Positions 16,271-22,467 of a stretch of DNA of 64,000 nucleotides are shown one piece after another (positions within the stretch are counted from its first letter, which is position 1; each line of letters opens with the position of its first letter). Made by a program: the position numbers and the translations under genes. Under the pieces are notes generated by a model. It did no database searches. It saw nothing but the letters and a program-made list of their open reading frames with translations, and was not told where the DNA came from. The stretch comes from Sulfuricella sp035530375 (GTDB taxonomy: Bacteria; Pseudomonadota; Gammaproteobacteria; Burkholderiales; Sulfuricellaceae): NCBI GenBank assembly GCA_035530375.1, contig DATKUY010000038.1, positions 1-64,000 of the forward strand, given 5' to 3'.

Positions 16271-17383
16271 ATGACAGCAGCTAATCTGGCGACGACGATT
16301 GCCTGGTGGGGGTTCGGACTAGGCACCGTATTCGGCTTCATCGCCAATAAAAGCAACTTCTGCACCATGGGCGCGGTCTCAGATATCGTCAACATGGGCG
16401 ACTGGGGACGCATGCGCGCATGGCTACTAGCCATCGCAGTGGCGATGATCGGCACTAGCTCACTGACCTATTTCGGCTATCTCGACATCTCCAAGACCAT
16501 TTATACCGGCAACAGCTTTCCCTGGCTGGCGTATATCGTCGGAGGACTGATCTTCGGCGTCGGCATGACGCTCGGTTCGGGTTGCGCCAACAAAACCCTG
16601 GTTCGCGTGGGCAGCGGCAACCTGAAATCGGTGGTGGTGTTCATCTACATGGGATTCGCCGCCATGGTAACCCTGAAAGGCATACTCGGCGCCTTCCGCG
16701 TCAAGGTACTGCAAGCTCCGGCTGTCACGCTCCAGTTCGACCACGGCCAAACAGTTACCGATCTGCTGGGCAGTATCGGCGGTCTGGATCACAAAACCAT
16801 GCATTTGCTGCTTGCCGGAATTATTGCGCTTACCATCCTGATTTTCGTTTTCATGGACCGCGAATTCCGCAAACAATTCGACAACAACCTGGCCGGCCTG
16901 ATCATCGGTCTCGTCATCGTCGCCGGCTGGTACATCACCGGACACCTGGCGCTAGCGGAAAATCCGGAAACGCTGGAAATGACCTACTTCGGCACCAATT
17001 CCCACCTTGCCGAATCGATGTCCTTCGTCGCCCCGACGGCCTATACCTTGGAGCTTTGGGCATATTGGACCGACACCTCGACGATTGTGACGTTTGGTGT
17101 CGCAACGATATTTGGCGTAGGCATCGGCTCTTTTATTTATGCCCTGATCACCAAATCCTTCCGCTGGGAGCATTTTTCCTCCTCCCAGGACATGTTCCGC
17201 CACATCATCGGCGGCACGTTGATGGGGTTTGGCGGCGTTACCGCCATGGGCTGCACCATCGGCCAGGGAATGACCGGCGTCTCGACGCTGTCGCTGGGAT
17301 CATTCCTCGCCTTCTTCTCGATTGTGGCCGGAGCGGCCATCACGATGAAGATCCAGTACTACATGATGATGCGGGAAGCCTGA
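16271..17383 (+). CDS. YeeE/YedE-family sulfur-compound transporter
   Basis: A polytopic inner-membrane protein of 370 residues with about nine hydrophobic segments and the family's conserved Cys motifs: NKSNFCTMGA near the N-terminus, GSGCANKTL in the middle and AMGCTIGQG near the C-terminus. YeeE (TsuA) takes up thiosulfate through a line of Cys; other relatives move sulfite or selenium-related compounds. I start it at 16271, with GGAGGAG 10 bases upstream, rather than at the TTG at 16253. It is followed by exported TlpA-like, Met-rich and DUF302 proteins, a possible sulfur or redox module. Substrate cannot be told from sequence. Confidence 0.9.
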   Translation: MTAANLATTIAWWGFGLGTVFGFIANKSNFCTMGAVSDIVNMGDWGRMRAWLLAIAVAMIGTSSLTYFGYLDISKTIYTGNSFPWLAYIVGGLIFGVGMTLGSGCANKTLVRVGSGNLKSVVVFIYMGFAAMVTLKGILGAFRVKVLQAPAVTLQFDHGQTVTDLLGSIGGLDHKTMHLLLAGIIALTILIFVFMDREFRKQFDNNLAGLIIGLVIVAGWYITGHLALAENPETLEMTYFGTNSHLAESMSFVAPTAYTLELWAYWTDTSTIVTFGVATIFGVGIGSFIYALITKSFRWEHFSSSQDMFRHIIGGTLMGFGGVTAMGCTIGQGMTGVSTLSLGSFLAFFSIVAGAAITMKIQYYMMMREA

Positions 17384-17389
17384 TCATCC

Positions 17390-17417
17390 GCGAGCCCGGC
17401 AAGATAGCGGGGCTCGC
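17390..17417 (+). terminator. Stem-loop after the YeeE gene, weak terminator candidate
   Basis: GCGAGCCC / GGGCTCGC form an 8-bp stem shortly after the YeeE stop, but only a short pyrimidine stretch follows rather than a T run, so it may be an attenuating or mRNA-stabilising hairpin. Confidence 0.4.
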
Positions 17418-17560
17418 TTCCTTGATAAACAGCCCGTGAAATACCCTTCCCTTTATTCCCATCCGGCCACCACACCCCAATATGCCTTTGGCAAAAAAAA
17501 GACATCAGAACCATAAAATCCTTTAATATACGTATTCACCCCGCTTGGGATACGTAGGCC

Positions 17561-18085
17561 ATGGCATACCCTCGTTTTTTCGCTGTTTTTCTATTTCTTT
17601 GGCTCGCGTTCGTTTCATCTGCTGGAGCGACTGACCCGGCAAATTTCAGATTTGCCGATACCGCAGGCAAAACCTATCAGCTTTCCGACCTCAAAGGAAA
17701 ATGGGTTCTCGTCAACTTCTGGGCGCCATGGTGCCCACTATGCTGGATCGAGATTCCCGAATTGAACCAGATACAGGCGGGACGCAACGATATCGTCATC
17801 ATCGGTATCGCAATGGATTACAGGAGCGAAGACTCGGTGCAGTACCTCATGCAGAAACACAAAATCGGTTTTCCGGTTGTGATGGGAGGGAAATCAAACG
17901 ACCCGAACAGCCCGATCAAGCAGATCGGGCCCGTTCCCTTCTATCCCACATCTTATCTTTATGCGCCAAACGGTCAAATGGTCATGACCAAGACCGGGAC
18001 AATCGACCGTGATTTAATTGAAAATTTCATCTTCAAATACAATGCCGATAAATTACCGGAACCAGCGGAACCCGTTGTAAACTAG
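17561..18085 (+). CDS. Exported TlpA/ResA-like thioredoxin-fold protein
   Basis: A 174-residue protein with an N-terminal Sec signal (about 1-23, ending VSSAGA) and an AhpC/TSA-TlpA type thioredoxin domain. The redox motif is WCPLC within NFWAPWCPLCWIEIPEL, and a cis-Pro lies in PFYPTSYLY. Such proteins reduce disulfides in the periplasm (cytochrome c maturation, Cu-site assembly, or SoxS/SoxW-type reactivation of sulfur-oxidation proteins). It lies between the YeeE transporter and the Met-rich repeat protein on the same strand, so a partner in oxidative repair or sulfur handling there is plausible but unproven. Confidence 0.88.
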   Translation: MAYPRFFAVFLFLWLAFVSSAGATDPANFRFADTAGKTYQLSDLKGKWVLVNFWAPWCPLCWIEIPELNQIQAGRNDIVIIGIAMDYRSEDSVQYLMQKHKIGFPVVMGGKSNDPNSPIKQIGPVPFYPTSYLYAPNGQMVMTKTGTIDRDLIENFIFKYNADKLPEPAEPVVN

Positions 18086-18205
18086 CACTTGTTTCGTCCA
18101 GAAAATCAACCAATAACTATAGGAAGCTGCTACTAGAGACAGCTTCTAAATATCGGCATCAACGGAGTGCGTTTTTTTATCCAACCACCAAAAGGGAGTC
18201 CTATC

Positions 18206-19372
18206 ATGAATTACAAAAAATCATTGATCGCCTTATCCGTTGCACTCTGCTGCCAGGCCGGTTTTTCACAGGCAGCGCAACCTGCCGCCGTTGATACCCA
18301 AGCCATTGCGCAATCGACCGCCCAGTGGGCCAAAGCGATAAGCGATCCGAAGATGATCGAATCCATGACGAAAATGGCCGACCCGCAGATGATGAGCCAA
18401 TGGATGAATATGATGGCCGATCCAAAAATGATGGCCTCCATGACGAAAATGGCCGACCCCAAAATGATGGAAATGTGGATGAAGATGGCCACCGACCCGA
18501 AAATAATGGACTCCATGATGAAAATGGCCGATCCGAAAATAATGAATCAGTGGATGGGGATGATGACCGACCCCAAAATGATGGCCTCCATGACGAAAAT
18601 GGCCGACCCGAAAATGATGGAAGGCCTCATGAAGATCGTCACCGATCCGAAAATGATGGATTCCATGATGAAAATGGCCGACCCGAAAATGATGGACAGC
18701 TTCATGAAGATGGCCACTGATCCGAAAATGATGAATGCCATGATGAAAATGGCCGACCCGAAAATGGTGGAAGGCTTCATGAAGATGGCCACCGATCCGA
18801 AGATGATGGATTCCATGATAAAAATGGCCGATCCTCAGATGGCGAATCAGATGATGGGTGCCATGACCGATCCGAAAATGATGAATGCCATGATGAAAAT
18901 GGCCGATCCGAAAATCATGAACCAGTTCATGGGCATGATGACCGACCCGAAAATGATCGACTCCATGATGCAAATGGCCGATCCGAAAATCATGAACCAG
19001 TTCATGGGAGTGATGACCGATCCCAAGATGATGGAATCCATGATGCAAATGGTTGATCCCAAGATAATGAATCAATGGATGGCCATGATGACCGACCCGA
19101 AGATGATGCAGTCCATGATGCAGATGGTTGATCCCAAGATGATGGGACAGTGGATGGGCATGATGACCGATCCGAAGATGATGGACTCCATGATGAAGAT
19201 GATGGACCCGGCCATGATGAGTAACATGATGTTCACCATGATGACCATGATGAACAGCATGCCCAAGATGATGGGAGAGATGAACAAGTCAGCCGTCAGT
19301 GCTACCAAAGGCGTAGCCAAGCATTCCTCCAAGGCAGCCAAAAAAGCAGCCAAAGCTGCAACAGCGAAATAA
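18206..19372 (+). CDS. Exported methionine-rich tandem-repeat protein (24 DPKMM-type repeats)
   Basis: A 388-residue protein with signal peptide (residues 1-23, MNYKKSLIALSVALCCQAGFSQA), a short linker, 24 tandem repeats (47-346) and a Lys/Ala-rich tail (KHSSKAAKKAAKAATAK). Repeats alternate strictly between a 12-mer like DPKMMDSMMKMA and a 13-mer like DPKMMNQFMGMMT, a 25-residue (75-bp) unit present 12 times. By hand count about 110 of 388 residues are Met; the repeats contain no Cys or His. Asp-Pro at each start suggests helix capping, i.e. a chain of short amphipathic helices. I know no named family that fits. Possible roles: oxidant (hypochlorite-type) scavenger, Cu(I) store, or a structural coat. 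GGGAG precedes the start. Confidence 0.85.
   Translation: MNYKKSLIALSVALCCQAGFSQAAQPAAVDTQAIAQSTAQWAKAISDPKMIESMTKMADPQMMSQWMNMMADPKMMASMTKMADPKMMEMWMKMATDPKIMDSMMKMADPKIMNQWMGMMTDPKMMASMTKMADPKMMEGLMKIVTDPKMMDSMMKMADPKMMDSFMKMATDPKMMNAMMKMADPKMVEGFMKMATDPKMMDSMIKMADPQMANQMMGAMTDPKMMNAMMKMADPKIMNQFMGMMTDPKMIDSMMQMADPKIMNQFMGVMTDPKMMESMMQMVDPKIMNQWMAMMTDPKMMQSMMQMVDPKMMGQWMGMMTDPKMMDSMMKMMDPAMMSNMMFTMMTMMNSMPKMMGEMNKSAVSATKGVAKHSSKAAKKAAKAATAK
18344..19243 (+). repeat. Twelve-copy 75-bp coding tandem repeat
   Basis: The 900-bp repeat tract inside the Met-rich gene. The DNA copies (gaycc(s)aaratgatg... type) have diverged at silent and some coding sites, while the 12/13-residue alternation is kept throughout without a single register slip, implying selection on the protein. 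It is not a CRISPR array: there are no unique spacers and the frame is open throughout. Confidence 0.9.
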
Positions 19373-19474
19373 CAGCATCGCCATTTGCTTGTTTCGGCAG
19401 AAAGGGGCGAAGGCCATCCTTCTCCTCTTTCTTCATTGGCCTGACTCTATTGCCCGATGTTGCGGAGATTTATC

Positions 19475-20152
19475 ATGAACCGTTTGAACCTTGCTGCCCT
19501 GTCCACTTTCCTGTTTATCCTGGCCTCGGGCTTTAACGCTGCAACCGCAGCTGATGCCGGCAACACCGGCAAGGCGCCAGCGCAAAAAGAATATTTCAAG
19601 TTCCCGGCCCAGTACATGGTGGACGTCATGCCGAATACGATGACGGCGACAGTCACACCGGAAGCAAAGAAAAAAGCCATTCAAAGTATGATGATGGCCA
19701 ACCCCCTGTCCTTGCGCGACATGATGTCCATGATGGTCACCAAGAAACAGGTCAAGGAAGGCGTTTCTTTTGACGACGCGATAGATTCGATGAAATTGCG
19801 CGCAAATAAGCGTAATTTTAAATTTATCGGTGACAGCCCCTTGTACAAGGACGTGGTCGCGATCACCGGGAAGCCTTCCCCCCGTGCCGAGATATTCAGT
19901 TTTTGCGATGCAGTGATTGCACGGCAAATCCTTGACTACAGCCCGGAATTCATCGCTTTCCTGCCCTGCCGCATTGCCTTGATTGAAGATGCAAAAGGAA
20001 AAATATGGGTAGTCACCCTCGATTGGAATGTGACTTGGCTTGATTATAGCCAGAACCCGAATAAAATCACCAATGAACTACGTGCCAATGCAATCAAAAT
20101 CCGGGATATTCTCGAAGATATCATGACCGCAACGGCCAACGGCGACTTATAA
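19475..20152 (+). CDS. Exported DUF302-domain protein with Met-rich N-terminal region
   Basis: A 225-residue protein with a signal peptide (about 1-26, ending ATAADA), a Met-rich segment (IQSMMMANPLSLRDMMSMMV, about 68-87) recalling the neighbouring repeat protein, and a C-terminal DUF302-like domain (about 92-210) with IDSMKLRANKRNFKFIGDSPLY and the paired Cys in EIFSFCDAVIARQIL and AFLPCRIALIED. DUF302 folds are small and often periplasmic; several occur in sulfur bacteria, function unknown. I start at 19475, with CGGAG 7 bases upstream. The gene follows the Met-rich protein by about 100 bases, and shared composition suggests they work together. Confidence 0.83.
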   Translation: MNRLNLAALSTFLFILASGFNAATAADAGNTGKAPAQKEYFKFPAQYMVDVMPNTMTATVTPEAKKKAIQSMMMANPLSLRDMMSMMVTKKQVKEGVSFDDAIDSMKLRANKRNFKFIGDSPLYKDVVAITGKPSPRAEIFSFCDAVIARQILDYSPEFIAFLPCRIALIEDAKGKIWVVTLDWNVTWLDYSQNPNKITNELRANAIKIRDILEDIMTATANGDL

Positions 20153-20194
20153 AGAAGGATGCCGTTCTTGTTGGCATCCGGAGCCCCTTCCAGC

Positions 20195-20223
20195 TTGACA
20201 CTATTGCCATAAAAAGTGATAAT
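20195..20223 (+). promoter_or_regulatory. Sigma70 promoter of the tRNA-Lys pair
   Basis: TTGACA (20195-20200), a 17-base spacer, and GATAAT (20218-20223), 14 bases before the first tRNA. This is a near-consensus housekeeping promoter, as expected for tRNA genes. Confidence 0.85.
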
Positions 20224-20237
20224 CTCGCTTCTTTAGG

Positions 20238-20313
20238 GGGTCGTTAGCTCAGCCGGTAGAGCAGCGGACTTTTAATCCGTTGGTCGCCAGTTCGAATCTG
20301 GCACGGCCTACCA
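20238..20313 (+). tRNA. tRNA-Lys (anticodon UUU)
   Basis: A 76-nt cloverleaf: acceptor stem GGGTCGT pairs with ACGGCCT, D-loop AGCTCAGCCGGTAGAGC, anticodon loop CTTTTAA (anticodon TTT), T-arm GTTCGAATC, discriminator A and an encoded CCA. This tRNA is a substrate of the MnmA encoded in this window. Confidence 0.97.
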
Positions 20314-20342
20314 CTTTAGTATTTGTCTGTAAATATCCGCAA

Positions 20343-20418
20343 GGGTTGTTAGCTCAGCTGGTAGAGCAGCGGACTCTTAATCCGTAGGTCGACAGTTCGA
20401 ATCTGTCACAGCCCACCA
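20343..20418 (+). tRNA. tRNA-Lys (anticodon CUU)
   Basis: A 76-nt cloverleaf nearly identical to the previous tRNA: acceptor GGGTTGT with ACAGCCC, anticodon loop CTCTTAA (anticodon CTT), T-arm GTTCGAATC, encoded CCA. The pair probably arose by tandem duplication and shares the promoter upstream and the terminator downstream. Confidence 0.97.
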
Positions 20419-20435
20419 AAAAAAATCGAGCGATC

Positions 20436-20463
20436 AGGCCAACTCACAAGGTTGGCCTTTTTG
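20436..20463 (+). terminator. Terminator of the tRNA-Lys operon
   Basis: AGGCCAAC / GTTGGCCT 8-bp perfect stem, 7-base loop, then T5, 18 bases after the second tRNA. The remaining bases up to the next gene at 20609 hold no recognisable feature apart from a C-run/G-run stretch near 20582-20602. Confidence 0.9.
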
Positions 20464-20608
20464 CTTTCCGGCTTTCATGTAGACGCTGTGCAGGTTTTTA
20501 TCAATGCCCCTATCGAAAGCAAAGCGGCAGGCAAACCCCGAATACCCCATTCATGGGACTTGGCACCCGCCCAGAGGCTAGCCCCCCCAAAAAAAACGGG
20601 GGCCTGAG

Positions 20609-20911
20609 TCAGGATCGGCCATTCATCGTCTCAATGGCCTGCTTCAATGACTGCACGCTTGCCCTGTCATCCTTGCCATTGGTGATCAGCACAACCTGAG
20701 GCGTGGCAAAACCGCCCACTCGCCGAGAAGGAGAAAGCTGCCAGTTTTGTTGCTTCAGTGCGTCAATTTGCTCGCGCATTTCCTGGCTCTGTTTTTTCAG
20801 CACAGCGATTTGTTCCTTAACCGCCAAAGGCTGGGGGTTCAACGAGTCAGCCATGGCACCACAACTGCCCACAGTAAGCATGAACGTCGAAACGAGTAAC
20901 CGGCTTTTCAT
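20609..20911 (-). CDS. Small putative lipoprotein with coiled coil, unknown function
   Basis: About 100 residues: MKSRLLVSTFMLTVGSC gives a basic-hydrophobic signal with a possible lipobox (VGSC), then a predicted coiled coil (VKEQIAVLKKQSQEMREQIDALKQ, split here as heptad-like hydrophobics) and a C-terminal segment with a beta strand (QVVLITNGKDD). The frame opens further up at 20944, where a weak GGAA precedes the ATG; the internal start gives a better signal sequence. It is a single gene facing the tRNAs. I recognise no family. Confidence 0.6.
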   Translation of the reverse strand: MKSRLLVSTFMLTVGSCGAMADSLNPQPLAVKEQIAVLKKQSQEMREQIDALKQQNWQLSPSRRVGGFATPQVVLITNGKDDRASVQSLKQAIETMNGRS

Positions 20912-21150
20912 GGCGCTGGCGGCAAAATATGGTGGGGCACACATAGGCTAATTCCAACTGACCTGCATGGAGGGAAAAATCACCTACACTACATGTATAA
21001 GTGAAAACTGCTTTGGGCAGTATATCTAGTTTCTTCTGTCAATCATATTTTTTGGCCGGCGTAAAAATGGGCAATATCCCGATTCGGGATTTGACAACGT
21101 ACGGCAAACAGGTTCACCCTGTTAGCCTGGGTTCTTCTATAAGGTCGCTT

Positions 21151-21957
21151 ATGCGCACCCGAGTCTGGTTTCTTGCTCTCACCAGTATGGCGCTTGGCGC
21201 ATGCGCAACATCATCCCCTCAAGGGCGCCTGCAGCTGACCGTGCCAACCCCGATAAGCGCCGTTTATTCCGAGGCGGACATGCGCTTGCATCTTGTCGCC
21301 GATACGGATATCGACTCTCCCTGTGTCGGCATGGAGTGCCAACTCAATCACGCCTTCGATCAGCGGGTTCTGCGGCTGGGTACCCGCCTGGCGCAATCAG
21401 CGTTTGCAACCTACCCCGATCTGGCCAAACGCATCAGCCGGTTTGAGTTCATTATTGCGGAAAAGGCCGAACCTGGAAGCGCCTCCAGCGCGGCCGGCAC
21501 AATAGTGATTTTTCGCGGCGTACAAAAACTGCATCTTGACGAAGAAGCCCTGGCCTTTTTGATTGCTCGCGAAATGGGGCATGTCATCGGTCGTCACCAT
21601 GATGAAAATTCCTCGGCCAGCATCCTGTTCTCAGTGCTGGCCCAGTTACTGTTCCCGTTTGCCAACCTTATTAACGGTTCTGCCGTGCTGGTACAGACCG
21701 CTTCGACTTCGGCAGCAACAGCGGCAGCTTCAACGGCAGCTTCATTTATCGGCTCCAAATTGATGATAGAAAGCTACAAGGAAGACCAACTACGCGAGAG
21801 CGACGCCATAGCCCTGGATCTGCTGGCCCGGCAAGGATGGAGCGAAGATGAAATCGCTAATGCGCTAAAACCTGGTACGCGGATTGTTGGCGAAAACGGA
21901 TGGTCGAAAGATCTTCGCACCTCCGCCGGACGAATCGCCGGGATTTCCGAGAATTAA
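21151..21957 (+). CDS. M48-like lipoprotein with degenerate zinc motif
   Basis: A 268-residue putative lipoprotein (lipobox LGAC in LALTSMALGACATSS). The middle resembles M48 peptidases: EEALAFLIAREMGHVIGRHHDENS followed by a hydrophobic Ala-rich hairpin and ESYKEDQLRESDAIALDLLARQG, where M48 enzymes have ExEAD. The catalytic HExxH appears as RExxH, so the first zinc-ligand His is Arg, and the distal EAD motif reads RESDA. It is therefore probably a non-catalytic or altered relative of the BepA/LoiP type. AAGG precedes the ATG at 21151; the frame extends 50 codons upstream without a signal-like sequence. Confidence 0.78.
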   Translation: MRTRVWFLALTSMALGACATSSPQGRLQLTVPTPISAVYSEADMRLHLVADTDIDSPCVGMECQLNHAFDQRVLRLGTRLAQSAFATYPDLAKRISRFEFIIAEKAEPGSASSAAGTIVIFRGVQKLHLDEEALAFLIAREMGHVIGRHHDENSSASILFSVLAQLLFPFANLINGSAVLVQTASTSAATAAASTAASFIGSKLMIESYKEDQLRESDAIALDLLARQGWSEDEIANALKPGTRIVGENGWSKDLRTSAGRIAGISEN

Positions 21958-22013
21958 TCCGGACCATATGGCAGACCTTCAAGCACTTGAACCCAAAGTC
22001 TAGCTGGATAAAC

Positions 22014-22243
22014 TCAACATATCCCCGGTAATTGCTCACCCGCCAGCCAGTCCATGATACGCCGCCCACCGAAAACAGTTTCCATCTGCACGGAATGGTG
22101 ATCGTCCTCAATCACCTCGCCGATCGCGGTGGAAACGTGCGCCGGACGACAATGCCATCCGCCGCCCCCGCTCCACGATGGCGGATATCGGCTGCAAGCT
22201 TGCGTGCCAGCGTCCCATCGCGAAATTCGTCGATGTATTTCAT
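22014..22243 (-). pseudogene. hypD'-'hypE deletion remnant
   Basis: Reading on the minus strand from the ATG at 22243, which overlaps the hypC stop as ATGA, the first 20 codons encode MKYIDEFRDGTLARKLAADI, matching the N-terminus of the intact HypD encoded at 26229 in all but one residue. After a short junction the sequence continues, in a different frame, with GEVIEDDHHSVQMETVFGG and on to LPGIC-stop, matching the last 35 residues of the intact HypE at 27450. About 2 kb of hypD and hypE have been deleted between them. Neither fragment can make a functional protein. Confidence 0.88.
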
Positions 22244-22464
22244 GTCAGGCTCTCGCCCAGTTCGGCGAACAATTGCAGCGTTTTTTTCGCCTCTTCCGGG
22301 TCGAGGCGGCTGAGGGCATAACCGACATGCACGATCACGTAATCGTCCACCCTCACGCCCTCCACCAGCGCCAGCGATATTTCCTTGCTCACCCCGCCCA
22401 GTTCGACCAGGGCGTTATCGTTATCGAGAAGTTCGGCCACACGAGCCGGAATAGCCAAGCACAT
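22240..22464 (-). CDS. hypC: Hydrogenase maturation chaperone HypC
   Basis: A 74-residue HypC/HupF protein starting MCLAIPARV, in which Cys2 binds the Fe(CN)2CO unit with HypD. The barrel motifs ALVELGGVSKEISLALV and VDDYVIVHVGYALSRLDPEEA are standard. It lies 3 bases after the hypF stop. Its natural partner hypD has been lost downstream, so HypC must work with the HypD encoded on the plus strand 4 kb away. Confidence 0.96.
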   Translation of the reverse strand: MCLAIPARVAELLDNDNALVELGGVSKEISLALVEGVRVDDYVIVHVGYALSRLDPEEAKKTLQLFAELGESLT

Positions 22465-22467
22465 GAT

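Noticed and set aside
18266..19075. His-rich minus-strand open frame (HHGxHH repeats) and Met/Ile-rich antisense frames over the Met-rich gene
   Set aside because: The His repeats are simply the antisense reading of ATG/GAT-rich repeats. The plus-strand frame has a signal peptide, a ribosome site and a perfect repeat register; the antisense frames do not.
18344..19243. CRISPR-like periodicity
   Set aside because: The 75-bp period comes from coding repeats with no unique spacers, no palindromic repeat unit and no cas genes nearby.
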